64,000 nucleotides of DNA from Diploptera punctata (Eukaryota; Arthropoda; Insecta; Blattodea; Blaberidae). The stretch is from NCBI GenBank assembly GCA_030220185.1, contig JASPKZ010009669.1, positions 33,072 through 97,071 of the forward strand, written 5' to 3'. A program made the translations under genes and the position numbers. Below, piece after piece: positions 44,601 through 55,269 of this stretch. The notes beneath the pieces were generated by a model. It saw only the letters and a program-made list of their open reading frames with translations, ran no database searches and was not told the origin of the DNA. Position 1 is the first letter of the stretch, and every line of letters starts with the position of its first letter.

Positions 44601-44874
44601 TATGTAAACAGCAGAACCTCATCTATACAAACTACACCTGAAATACCGTATTTACCCACGTAATAGATATACTTTTTTTCTTTCCAAATTTTTATAAGAA
44701 AAATCATTAAACAAGGAAAAAATCTACTAAAAGACATATTAAAGGAAGTGCTATTTTGAATAGTGAAAAAAAATCAGCTGCCTGTAGTGACAGTAATATA
44801 TTGGGAAATATTTACAACACGTGACGCAGAAATTTTTCTAAGTTCCAATCATACACCATGCACCAACAAATGCA

Positions 44875-45550
44875 AAGTGGTTTACACTATGGAATCACAG
44901 GATGCAGCCAACATATACACAATATTTAACGAACCTAAAAGCTAACCTAACATAATTTAAATACTCTAACCTGTGAAAAAAAAAACTCCAAATGCAACAG
45001 GCCTAGAATGCCCTTGGTCTACCGGCCGGCTGCTGGCTTCACATCCACACGTGTTAATCACAGAGATAGACGATCGAGCCAGTGTAGGGATGACATGTGG
45101 TCAGCATGTCAGGTCCCCCAGCCATTATAGCTGGTCTTCTCAACCTGGAGTTGCTACTTATTGTTGCTATCCAAATGCCTCACGATGCTGGGTGGGCACC
45201 TGTCCCATACTGGCCGAAATTCCATGAAAAAATGTCTTCCCCGTGGGGACTCGAATCAGTGCAAGTCCCGTATCTTCGCACCACGGCTTCTTGCCTTAAC
45301 CACTCGACTATGGCACAGGATAACCTGTGAAAGACTAACCTAAAAGCTAACCTAATGCAATTTAAGCATCCTAACCTGTAAAAGAATGCAACACCCAAAA
45401 ATAAATAGTAAGTTCTGAAGTATATGTGTATAGTTAATTAGTACATACTCTATGTTGCATATCTTTATTGTTGCATAGCATATTCATAAAAAACAATATG
45501 GCTGCCACGTCTTCATGCTACATATGTAGTTAAAAGTTATAGAGAAATAT
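44875..45550 (+). repeat. Dispersed repeat G, copy 2, split by SINE J
   Basis: Aligns with 6050-6375: TTTACACTATGGAATCAC (44880), AACCTGTGAAA, then after the SINE, CCTAACCTGTAAAAGAATGC and CACGTCTTCATGCTACATA. Confidence 0.7.
44979..45321 (-). mobile_element. SINE J (tRNA-derived)
   Basis: TSD AACCTGTGAAA at 44968-44978 and 45322-45332. The - strand head is class II tRNA-like (TAGTCGAGTGGTTAAGG and TTCGAGTCCC). Body: ACGATCGAGCCAGTGTAGGG, ATTATAGCTGGTCTTCTC. Confidence 0.85.
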
Positions 45551-45926
45551 ATTGGAATAATCATTAGAAAAAATGTAAAAATCATTGTAAATGTAGGGAA
45601 ATAATTTGAAAAATGAAGCCCTAAAATAAAATTTGACACGAGTTTAAAAAGGAATTAAAAAAGTCGCGTCACAGGTTGTAAAGTTTATTCATTATGTTTG
45701 TGCATTAAAAACAAGATAATTAGAGATTTCATTGCTGTTTAAACATGAATTTAAATGCAAGTTTTCCAGTTTTACGGATTTAAATATGTAATATTGGGAC
45801 AATTTTTTTGTTAAAAATAAGAAGCATACATTGTGTGGGGAATATTTTTTCAAAATTTTAAAGGAATTGCCATGGGTTGTCCATTATGCGAGTAAATACG
45901 GCAAGTGAGTTAAACATTTCCATTAA

Positions 45927-46145
45927 CTTTTAATATTTAATTTTAGGAAGTGATATTTTGAGGTTATTTTAATTATATTATTTTTAGTCTGATTATCTTA
46001 CCTCAATATTAATGTTGATTTGTTCTTGAACATGTTTCAAAACAATTCTGTTTTATCGTCAGCTTGTCCAGACTCAGTCTGAAACATGTTCAAGAACAAA
46101 TCAACATTAATATTGAGGTAAGATGATCAGACTAAAAATAATATA
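45927..46145. mobile_element. PLE inverted dimer (46 kb) with good hammerhead core
   Basis: TSD ATTTCCATTAA at 45916-45926 and 46146-46156. - strand core in the left arm: CTGACGA (46062-46056), T, stem II AAAACA/TGTTTT, GAAA (46038-46035), stem III ACATGT. Left terminus complete (TTTTAGGAAGTGATATTTTG). Confidence 0.85.
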
Positions 46146-46156
46146 ATTTCCATTAA

Positions 46157-46619
46157 TTGTTACCCATTCACTTTTAGTTTAAAAAGATTTTGCCTGTGGT
46201 ATAGTAGATGATATATTGGATTATGTTTACAATTGCTGAAGTAACTGGCTGTAATGTGTTAAACAAATACCTCAGAGTTAGGATCCCTAAGAAAGTATAC
46301 CGAATGGATGAGGGGCATGAACGCAAGAATATGATTCTCATATTAGTGACACAAGAAGTAGGTAGGTAGCTAGTCCCACATTATAATAAACTTTATATCC
46401 AGGATAATTTCTGGTATTCATTTTATAGGAGGCTGAGTGGGACTCAGGACTATTGTGGATACATTTGTATGAAGAAGAATTTCATTCCATCTCTCTCTGG
46501 AATGATAACTTGACCGTCTAGTCAATTCAGATGGGTGACTTAACATACTTTTAAGCTCTTTGTATACCCTTATGTCCTTCTTTGAGTCATAGGTGCCACT
46601 ATTGGGAAGTATCTTCATG
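46157..46619. other. Intron 8 stretch, nothing recognised
   Basis: Unpaired with other regions; 46430-46615 is GC-normal without a recognised frame. Confidence 0.3.
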
Positions 46620-46889
46620 CTAATTTAGTTACACTTGTTTACCTATATATGTCAGTGAGTGGCACATGATCAGTGTTCCGACTCAATGAGGCAACTAAGG
46701 TATTACTAGGATGAAAGTCGGTTAAATTTCACACAGATGATTTTTATTCAGGTTTGTGGTTCTTTTACAAGTCTGAAAATCTTCAGACTCGGGATCCATG
46801 GTTTAAAGTCTCTCCCAGAGGACTTGCCCCTTGTATTTTTCCATACTAAAAAATCCATCAACCCCGTCCAGGTTTATAAGTGTTTTTTT
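46620..46889 (-). mobile_element. SINE F
   Basis: CTAATTTAGTTACACTTGTT, ATATGTCAGTGAGTGGCAC, AGTCTGAAAATCTTCAGACT-type body. The 3' side runs directly into SINE I at about 46885, so the head is replaced. Confidence 0.65.
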
Positions 46890-47290
46890 TTATTCAATGC
46901 CACCAGTTTTTCATTTCAACATTTCTGGTATTCTCTCCTGGCATTGGCTTATTGTAACCCACTTCTGAGGTTAGAGTGCCTGGAAGGTGGGGTTATGCTG
47001 GCAGCTATTGCCGCTGGAAGCCAGGAAGAAAAAGGGATCTGAGCTCTTTTTGTTATACCAGTCAAAACAACTAATAAACTAATTAATTCTATTTCAATTC
47101 TATTCTTTATGCAATCCAAATAATAAACAAAATTTCATCTACCAAAATTTAATATCCAAGCAATAGCCATTAATAAAGCTACATCGCCAATACAATTAGA
47201 TAACGCAGTTAGTATCCCACCATTATATGATGGGTGATGATAGTGTAGTGCCAAGAGAGTCCCTAATCCTAAACTTAATCTAAGGTGAAT
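46890..47290 (-). mobile_element. SINE I fragment
   Basis: AATGCCACCAGTTTTTCATT, CTCCTGGCATTGGCTTATTG then a GATGGGTGATGATAG region after an unrelated AT-rich stretch. Matches 27728-28045 in two blocks. Confidence 0.55.
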
Positions 47291-47465
47291 ATGAATGATG
47301 ACGATTTTGATGGTCATATGCTGTTTGGACACCATTTGGGCCTTAAAGTTTCCTGACTTTGTCTTACAGGTGAGAAAAAACCCCAAAAAAACCTCACCCA
47401 GGAAACTTGTCCTCACTGGGGATCAAAGGCAGCATGCTACCTCGAGACCCAGCAGTGGACATTTT
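47290..47465 (-). mobile_element. SINE G fragment
   Basis: TTTGGGCCTTAAAGTTTCC, GGCAGCATGCTACCTCGAG at the head, on the - strand. Confidence 0.7.
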
Positions 47466-48138
47466 TTTTAAGTAGATACAATAGAAAAGTCAAGTATTGT
47501 CAGAAAGTCTTCCACTATAGCACAGGCAATTGAATACGCTGATAATGAATGGTTAGCATTTAAAAGTTAAAATGTAAATTGTATAAAACACAAGTTTCTG
47601 TTTTGCAAAACAAAAAGTGTGCAATTATTGTTTACCAACACACAAATTAACAATGAAATGATATAATTTTCATTGTTTAATCTTGTTCTTGGTAAAAGTT
47701 GCAGTGTGATCTGTTAGTTAAAGCAACTATAAATAACAAAAATTGAATAAAAATTTTCAACATAACAGGAGACTTGTGTTTAGATAATGCAATATTTAAA
47801 AAAGTTACGTAAAACTAATGTAAGGATAGAAATGCATCAATGTGCAAATCGATGTTGCAAAAAACTTCATTATGTTGATCAAGTCACTAGACATTCTTAT
47901 AGCTTAAATAAGTACAATTTTTTTAGAAATTGGAGCTAACATTTAAAAATATTCCTTGCAGATACATTTGGTTATCAACTTTTTTTACACTTTTGATTTA
48001 AAAGAAATGAATGCACAACTTGATATTTACATATTGCACTGCCACCAAAAAATTATTGTTTTTTACCAACAGAAAATATTATTCTGTAATATACTTTTAA
48101 TGAAATGCCTTCTTTGTTAAAGAAATATGTTGGTAAAT
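47466..48138. other. Intron 8 stretch, nothing recognised
   Basis: AT-rich; no repeat partner. Confidence 0.3.
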
Positions 48139-48150
48139 TAAATCTAATAT

Positions 48151-48823
48151 ATTTAACTTTCACAGGGGAAAAAACACTATGAGGTTTAATTTCCGATCCG
48201 ATTGAGGGTCTTTCCACTTTTCAGCGGTTGCCCTTTACCAGCCGGCTGCTGGCCCTTCACATCCACATGTGTCAATCACAGAGGTAGATGATCAACAGCC
48301 AGTGTAGGGGTGACATGTGGTTAGCATGTCGAGTCTCCCAGCCGTTATAGCTGGTTCCTCAACCTGGAGCCACTACTTATGGTAGCTACCCAATTGCCCA
48401 CGATGCTGGGTTGGCACCGGTCCCATACTGGCCGAAATACCATGAGAAAATTTCTTCCCCCATGGAGACTCGAACCAGCGCAAGTCCCATAGCTCTGCGC
48501 CAAGGATTCCTACCTTAACCGCTCGGCTACGGCGCGGGACTAGGTTTAATTTAAGAATTAAATTAATGTTTTATTACCTCACCTCATATCCTTTTTCTTC
48601 TAGACTGCAGTTTTGGAGCTTATTTCCATCATCACTAGCCTCTAGCCAACCGGTGTTATGTTGTTTCTTGGCAGTTTTCTTCGATAGAAGGAAGAAAGAA
48701 AACCGCCAAGAAACGACATAATACCGTCGACCAGAGGCTACTGATGATGGAGATAAGCTCCGAAACTGCATTCTAGAAAAAAAAGGATATGAGGTGAGGT
48801 AATAAAAACATTAATTTAATTCT
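48151..48823. mobile_element. PLE inverted dimer (48.6 kb) with hammerhead core
   Basis: TSD TAAATCTAATAT at 48139-48150 and 48824-48835. Right-arm core: stem I CTA/TAG, CTGATGA 48741-48747, T, stem II GGAG/CTCC, GAAA 48762-48765. Left terminus complete (GGGGAAAAAACACTATGAGG). It contains a SINE J inserted in the left tail. Confidence 0.85.
48193..48541 (-). mobile_element. SINE J nested in PLE
   Basis: TSD AGGTTTAATTT at 48182-48192 and 48542-48552. The head on - is TAGCCGAGCGGTTAAGG and GGTTCGAGTCTCC, a class II tRNA-like pair. Confidence 0.85.
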
Positions 48824-49129
48824 TAAATCTAATATCTTGGAAATCCATATTGTTAGTAAGACCAGCAACCTAAAAAAAGACCTTTGGCACATTTTGTTCA
48901 GGAGTGTACAGGATAATGTATAATAAAGAAGCATATAATGGTGAGAGTTATAAATTATATAAAGAACCAGTTCATGTATTCAAATGAGAAGATCATGTGT
49001 CAATGAAAGAGAATAATTTGATGCCAGAGATAATTAAACATGGAATTTCCAAGGATGGTGTGAAAGATTTCTTGTTATCCTTGAAGATTGTAGGTGAAAG
49101 AAATTGGAAAAGAATAATACTAAACATTG

Positions 49130-49235
49130 AAAGAGGCCTAGGTGGCTCAGATGGAAGAGCATTGACATAGAAAGTCAAAAGGTCCTGGGTTCAAACCCCA
49201 GTCTAGGCGTATATTTTTCTTTTCAAATAAATTAT
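49130..49235 (+). mobile_element. SINE E
   Basis: CTAGGTGGCTCAGATGGAAG and GGGTTCAAACCCCAGTC, then TTTTTCTTTTCAAAT. Short monomer. Confidence 0.75.
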
Positions 49236-49663
49236 TAAATCTGTAAAGATATAACTTTTATAGCATTATTAGTAATGCACATAATTTGACGTTTGAGTAA
49301 CATATTGAAAGTTTCTTGCAACATCCTGACGTTATAAGAACTAGCAAATGAGTAAGTATAGTTTAATAATACATTTTTGCATTGCTATGCTTGCTTTAGT
49401 ATTGAGGTTAGGAAGTAGGGTGTAATTGTTTTGGTGAGCTTCTGCTGGGGTGGAAGTGTATTCTGTGTGACTTTGCGTAGGAGTCATGGCATCATTGAGC
49501 TCGGTGTTGACGACGCTGCAGTCGAAATGGTGAGTAATCAGTAGAATGAGTTTTTGGGGAAATGCTCCTGAAGTCGATTGCTATGAATTGCCTTTTGCAG
49601 CGAAAAATACTGGGGGGTTTTGATGCTGATCTTATGACTCACAGTTCAATTACATGTTGACAG

Positions 49664-49789
49664 GAGTATGTGATCTTAACAACAAGATATACTGCATTGG
49701 TGGCTGGAACGGTCAGGTTGGCATCAAACAGTGTGATGTGTTGGATCCTGAAACAGGAACATGGAGCTCCATTGCATCCCTTCAGACAG
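49664..49789 (+). CDS. IVNS1ABP: IVNS1ABP homolog exon 9 (Kelch 3)
   Basis: The acceptor is gttgacag at 49663. The exon starts with GA, completing a Gly codon, then VCDLNNKIYCIGGWNGQVG and the blade end TGTWSSI. The donor is ACA G|GTAACA. It follows an intron of about 17.8 kb, the longest of the gene. Confidence 0.85.
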
Positions 49790-49865
49790 GTAACATCAAG
49801 TTTTATTCTAACTCCCAGTTAAGTTCCAGTTGTACTCTAAACAAACTTGCATATAATATTATAAT

Positions 49866-50221
49866 GATATTGTGAAAAAAAAAAAAATGCCTGAACCAGG
49901 AATCGAACCATGGACCTCTAGTTTTCCAGACTAGTGTGCAGCCCACTACACCATTCGAGACTTGGCACAAACATTAACAATTCTTTCCACATATACAATT
50001 TATAATTCTCGTTTCGTCCGCTGTCAAAATTTCTCAAATATAGATACTTCTAAATGAAGCTGGTGATGGTAGTGACACCTACCTGACAGCGGACAAACCA
50101 AGAATTATAGATTTGTATATGTGGAAAGAATTGTTAATGTTTGTGCCAAGTCTAGAATGGTGTAGTGGGCTGCACGCTAGTCAGGAGAACTAGAGGTCCA
50201 CGGTTCGATTCCAATATCATT
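49866..50221. mobile_element. SINE D head-to-head dimer
   Basis: TSD ATAATATTATAAT at 49853-49865 and 50222-50234. Left unit (-) head near 49890-49970, right (+) near 50145-50210 (B box GGTTCGATTCC). Centre near 50050, TGACAGCGG. Confidence 0.8.
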
Positions 50222-50234
50222 ATAATATTATAAT

Positions 50235-51004
50235 ATGATCCATTATTGGAACTGTGTTAAAATAACAGTTTGGAAAATGTTAAAAAAACTTGCCATATGT
50301 TATTACTGTGTCTATATAGGAAAACTGTGGTACCACTTTTATCCCCCATATGACCTGAATTGTGTACGAAACTGTCAATGATAGAAACTTTGTTCTTAGG
50401 CAATATCGTATTTTACAGGAAATAAGACTGAATACGAGATAAGATGTTACCAATAATTAGGAACTCCCTCCATTTCTTATTTACTAGGGCATTTGATAAG
50501 CAATAGCAATACTGCTATAATGTCACAAAAATTATTTAGGTTATTTTTGGTATTACAAACTTCATTTATAGTCTCCTGTCAAGTCAACTATATATTGTCA
50601 AATCCTTGGAAGATGGTGCACTCCATCTGCAGTACCATTTCTGGAATCTCTCTTACTGATGGATCTAGTGCTTTCTGGATTTCAACTCTTGATTGAAATT
50701 GAATGTTTCATAGAGGTTCATGGATCTCTAAGAATAAGTTATGGTTACAAGGGCTCGTATCTGGTGAATTTGGTGAATGTTTGAGTACTTCCCAATTCCA
50801 CCTTCTAAACAAATTCTATTGAACATCTTTTTAGGGCGGTATTACTTTACTAAAAGTGAGATACAATGAATATATTCACAAAATATTGCTGTTTTAAGAC
50901 TTTCAATATTACAGATTTATACAACAAAGACCGCTTAACAGCATGTTACAAGATCACTGCCTAAGTCAGCATGGTGGAGAACTAAATTGTAAAATATTCC
51001 ATAT
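50235..51004. other. Intron 9 stretch, nothing recognised
   Basis: No repeat or frame with a family match. Confidence 0.3.
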
Positions 51005-51245
51005 AAACTAACTAAACTAACTCATTGGCTCTATCAAACCCATAGGTTCATGGCCATTTGGACATAAGCTCTCCATATATCTCTATCCCGAGCTAATGTT
51101 TTCCAATCATCACCTGTATTATCTACTTTCCTCAAATCATGGTTAATGTTATTCTCCCACCTCATTCTTGGTCTGCCAACTGGGCATTTTCTCCATGCAC
51201 CTTTTTCATTCCTCATTTGTGCCACATGTCCTGCACATTGCAGAA
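51005..51245 (-). mobile_element. LINE tail (family tail a)
   Basis: On - : RMRWENNINHDLRKVDNTGD, WKTLARDRDIWRAYVQMAMN. Nearly intact over 60 residues. Confidence 0.8.
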
Positions 51246-51349
51246 AAAATCCATATCCAAATTATGATAATTAGGGTAATGAAATCTCCTATAGTAGAGA
51301 AAAGTATAAGAATAAGCTTGTATAGAACTTTTTTTTATACCTTTACTCT

Positions 51350-51830
51350 TTTATGATCCTCATATCGTGTCCTCCTTTTGGAACATCAATTCAAATATGC
51401 TTCCAACTATCTCTATCTTCCCATGTTTTCATTCTTTTTAGTTCTTCCCAGTCGTATACTCTTCCTTGTAAACTTTTCTTCACTTGGTTAATCCATCTTT
51501 CTCGAGATCTAACTCGTGGTCATTTTCCTTGTATCTTGAGATTTAACATCTTTGTGGTAGTTTTTCCTTTTCCATTCTTTTTAAGTGTCCAAATCATTTT
51601 AGTCTATTTTTTTTGTATGTCTATTAATTTCTCTCCATTTAATGTCTCCCTGATTTTGTCATTCCTTATTCTATCTCTCCTTGTTTTATGTACCGTTCCA
51701 CTTTCTGTAGCTTGGAGTCTGCTCAATTCCTTCTTTGTATATATCCAAGTCTCAGCTGCATATGTTACAACTGGTTTGAAATAAGTTTTGTACATTGCCA
51801 TTTTACTCATGATGGTATTTTATGATAATG
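51350..51830 (-). mobile_element. LINE reverse transcriptase C-terminal fragment
   Basis: On -: MYKTYFKPVVTYAAETWIYT, KELSRLQATESG; then, after breaks, KMIWTLKKNGKGK and RSRERWINQVKK. TY..E.W is the reverse-transcriptase thumb-end motif. Confidence 0.75.
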
Positions 51831-51834
51831 AGGC

Positions 51835-52090
51835 ATTAAAATGGATAAATATAAATAGAATAAGGCCTCAAGAGGCCCTTGAGGTAGTGGGAGGTTAAGG
51901 CTCCCACTTTTTTCTAGACAATCGCCACTTTATAAGCGCCTGGTACTCATTTCCGTTAGAGGCTGAGTCGACCCCAGGGCTACAGTGCTGCCAGAGGGTT
52001 TGGGTCAGTTTAAAAATCCTGAACCCAACGGGACTTGAACCCTCGACCTTCCGGCTTGTATCTCAGTGCCTTAACCACTAGCTACGGCAT
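51835..52090 (-). mobile_element. SINE K (tRNA-derived)
   Basis: - strand head near 52020-52090: TAGCTAGTGGTTAAGGCAC and GGGTTCAAGTCCCG; body with GGCCTCAAGAGGCCCTTGAG and GGCTGAGTCGACCCCAGG. Only copy in the window. Confidence 0.65.
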
Positions 52091-52189
52091 AGAATAATAT
52101 GAAACAAAATTTATAAGGACAAAGAGACATACAGAATGAAACTTAGGGTCGTATGCAAATACATTACTCTCTACTCAAATTACTTCCAA

Positions 52190-52570
52190 TCACTGGTGAG
52201 CTGAGATCGAATTAACGGCCGCCTTAACCGGTCATGCATGAATGTTGACGTTTTCGTAATATTGGCAACGAATTACCCAGAATTCTCGGCGATAAAACAC
52301 TTCTGTTATTTTCGTCTGCTTTAGAGGAATGCATTTATGCTTGCATCCCGCAAATAATACCGTATACAAACACGTCTGCGACGCGCAATATTACGCCGAT
52401 TCCCCTGTTCTTCCAGTTGAATTCTTTGGTAGACTCTATCAAATTCCTCTTCTCCGCGTATACCGAAAACATGATCGAAGTCTTCAAGTCCGACATCTTG
52501 GATAAGTTTCAAACTACATCGGTTACCATCGGTGCCCTTCGGGATTTTCACATAAGTTTATATCTTGAGC
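52190..52570 (-). other. GC-richer segment with an unidentified ORF
   Basis: From 52551 down on -: LKLIQDVGLEDFDHVFGIRG, EEEFDRVYQRIQLEEQGN, then an ARRRRVCIRYYL end. Composition is unlike the neighbours and the amino-acid use looks protein-like; I do not recognise it. An N-terminal transposase piece is possible. Confidence 0.3.
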
Positions 52571-52869
52571 TACGATCTTAAGGTACCTTGTCAGGTAGCT
52601 TTACAATTATTACCGCGTGAATAGATTTCTGAGTAAGAAAAATGTGTTTGAATAAAACTTTATCAGCAGAGAACGCCTTTTACTGTCTAATGCGTTCAAA
52701 CATTCGACCCTTAGTCTGTTACAGTATTCTATTTCATTTAGGTGTATCAAAATACTGGATGTGTCATCTACCAATCCTATGTAAAGAAATTTCCTTATTA
52801 GATCATAAATATTCAATAAGCCCAAACACTTTTGTAGATGATAACAACTTGTAATTATTGTTGTTTCAG

Positions 52870-53043
52870 GTCGTTACCAGGCAGGTGTGTGTTCAATGGA
52901 CGGGCTGGTGTTTGCTGCAGGAGGCTGTGATGCTTGGAATTGCCTGAGCTCAGTGGAGGTTTATGATCCACAGACTAACATGTGGACCTTTGCTAAAGGA
53001 ATGATTACAGCCAGGAGAGGTTGTGGACTTGCTTTCTTCAATG
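52870..53043 (+). CDS. IVNS1ABP: IVNS1ABP homolog exon 10 (Kelch 4)
   Basis: The acceptor is tgtttcag at 52869. It reads GRYQAGVCSMDGLVFAAGG and then the CDAWNCLSSVEVYDP blade, close to the AESWNCLNTVERYNP blade of the vertebrate protein, which is the most diagnostic segment for this family. The donor is AAT G|GTGAGC. The frame is intact. Confidence 0.88.
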
Positions 53044-53059
53044 GTGAGCGACTGTAGCA

Positions 53060-53880
53060 TAGATTTTTTTTTTAAATTCTAGAAAAAAATTATAATTAAA
53101 TAAAAAAAGAGAAGATTTGTTTGCCTAGACCGAGATTGAACCTGGACCTTTGGCTTTTTGGGCCAAATGCTTTACCAACTGAGCTACTGAGGTGAGTTGC
53201 GATCTAGATGCAATTTTTTCTCTTATACGTTGTAATTCCCTCGTGCCAAATGCTTTGAAACCGTTGCTTCTATCTTTGCAAATGGCAGCCTCTTAGTTAA
53301 GAAGACATTAATTGGGAATTTAACACTACTATATAAAGCCTGTATGGCTTCTATTGATGTTTTTATTATTAATTTAACACTTCTCACTGAAGGATACATT
53401 ATATTTGAAAAGAAAATTTTTCGCCTAGACTGAGACTTGAACCCAGGATCTTTGGTTTCTGGGCCAAATGCTCTACCAACTGAGCTACTGAGGCAAGTTG
53501 TGATCTAGATGCAAATTTTTCTCTTTATACGTTGTAATTCCCTCGTGCCAAATGCTCTGAAACCGTTTTTCTCTTCAAATATAATTTATCCTTCAGTGAG
53601 AAGTTTTAAATTAATAATAAAAACATCAATAGAAACCCTACTGGCTTTATAAAGTAGTGTTAAATTCCCAATTAATGTCTTCTTAACTAAGAGGCTGCCA
53701 TAAGCAAAGATAGAAGCAACGGTTTCAAAGCATTTGGCACGAGGGAATTACAACGTATAAAGAGAAAAAATTGCATCTAGATCGCAACTCGCCTCGGTAG
53801 CTCAATTGGTAGAGCATTTGGCCCGGAAAGCCAAAGGTCCCGGGTTCGAGTCTCGGTCTGGGCAGAAATTTTTCTCTTCA
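53060..53880. mobile_element. SINE B cluster in intron 10
   Basis: Heads on - near 53115-53195 and 53415-53500 and on + near 53780-53870 (CGCCTCGGTAGCTCAATTGG, GGGTTCGAGTC). Strand switch near 53570, a mixture of tandem and inverted copies. Right edge CAAATATAATTACC, beside a PLE-like CCTCATAGTG at 53891. Confidence 0.8.
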
Positions 53881-53931
53881 AATATAATTACCTCATAGTG
53901 TGACTTGATTATATTGCTTTGTTATTTGTAG

Positions 53932-54101
53932 GTAAATTGTATTCAGTGGGTGGTTCAGATGGATCTCATTCATTGTGTTCTACTGAGATTTATGATCCAG
54001 TAGAGAAGACGTGGACACCCGGCCCTAACATGACAACAGCTCGAGCCAATGTAGGTGTTGCAGTGATTGGCAGTCGATGTACGCAGTTGGAGGATTCTCA
54101 G
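53932..54101 (+). CDS. IVNS1ABP: IVNS1ABP homolog exon 11 (Kelch 5), one-base gap
   Basis: The acceptor is atttgtag at 53931. It reads GKLYSVGGSDGSHSL and the blade end KTWTPGPNM. After GSR one base is missing at about 54078 (Leu-Tyr-Ala-Val-Gly-Gly expected); the frame then returns to GGFSG and ends TCA G|GTAAAG. Confidence 0.8.
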
Positions 54102-54277
54102 GTAAAGTTGTCATCAGTAAGCAACGGCACAATTTTCAAGTCAGATATTAAGGCTTACTGCTTAAAAATTATTTCTTTAATAGAAGCTGGTCATTGGCTA
54201 TCGATAGCACCATCTAGCTGCCTTTGCACGATTTGAAAATTGTATACAAGGAAAGAAATGTTAACTTTTGTATTGTT

Positions 54278-54540
54278 TAAATTAATATTGAGAAGCTAAA
54301 GCTATTACTATGATAAAAATAAGTAAATTAATGAACACAAATTATTGTAAATCAATGGTAAAGAGAGAAATTTTTGCCTGAACTGGGAATCGAACCCCGA
54401 ACATTTAGCTTTCCGTGCTAATGCTCTGACCACTGGGAATGAAGCCTGGATTAGCTCAGTGGTCAGAGCATTAGCACGGAAAGCTAAAGGTTTGGGGTTC
54501 GATTCCCGGTTCAGGCAAAAATTTTTCTCTTTACCATTGA
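54278..54540. mobile_element. SINE A head-to-head dimer, compact
   Basis: TSD TTTTGTATTGTT at 54266-54277 and 54541-54552. Left end TAAATTAATATTGAGAAGC differs from the PLE-e end by one base over 17; heads (CTCAGTGGTCAGAGC, GGGGTTCGATTCCC) almost touch (centre near 54440). Confidence 0.88.
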
Positions 54541-54689
54541 TTTTGTATTGTTGTTTGAATGGTGTAATGGATTGCATACTCAAGCATAGAATGAGAGGTC
54601 CAGAATTTAAATCCCAGTTCAAATGTTAATTTTTCTTTAAAAAAACTATGTGATTTTTTTATAAAAGTTCAAAAATATGAATATTATTT

Positions 54690-55145
54690 ATTAATTAGTT
54701 GGTTATTTTGACTCACCTCGTATTTCTTGATTTTTGTGCCGACCAGGTTTCGTCATTTTTGCGCGACATTGTCAATGCATTTCAACTGTCGTTTTGCAGT
54801 TGTCCATCCTGTAAGTTGATTTCTGCTCCCTCTGCTGGCAGACCGATGAACTTCCAAGTCAATTTTTTTTTCCCTGGGAGTTTCAAAATTCATGATTTTG
54901 AATTTTGAAATTCCCAGAGAAAAAGAAAAAAAAATTGGAAGATCATCGGTCAGCCAGCAAAGGAATCAGAAATCAATTTACAGGATGGACAACCGCAAAA
55001 CAACAGTTGGAATTCATTGACAGTGTCGCGCAGAGCGACGAAACCTGGTCTGCATAAAAATCAAGAAATATGAGGTGTGTCAAAAATAACCAACTCATTA
55101 ATAACACTGGTTGATAAAAAGAATACAATTATGAGATTTTAGAAG
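54690..55145. mobile_element. PLE inverted dimer (54.9 kb) with hammerhead-like core
   Basis: Arms code MNFEIP-like ends (centre near 54895). Core on the right arm: TTGACAG, T, stem II GTCGC/GCGAC, GAAACC, TGGTC. The left-arm - strand has TTGACAATGTCGC. Right terminus looks complete (ACACTGGTTGATAAAAAG region less certain). Confidence 0.7.
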
Positions 55146-55269
55146 TATTTTTCATCCTGAATTTAAATATCATTTCAGTTTTTTCCTATCAGGCAAGAGT
55201 TTTCTGTGATATTCATTTACATTTTTTTATAATTTTTAATAAAATCCATCTAACTCTAACTCATTCTGA

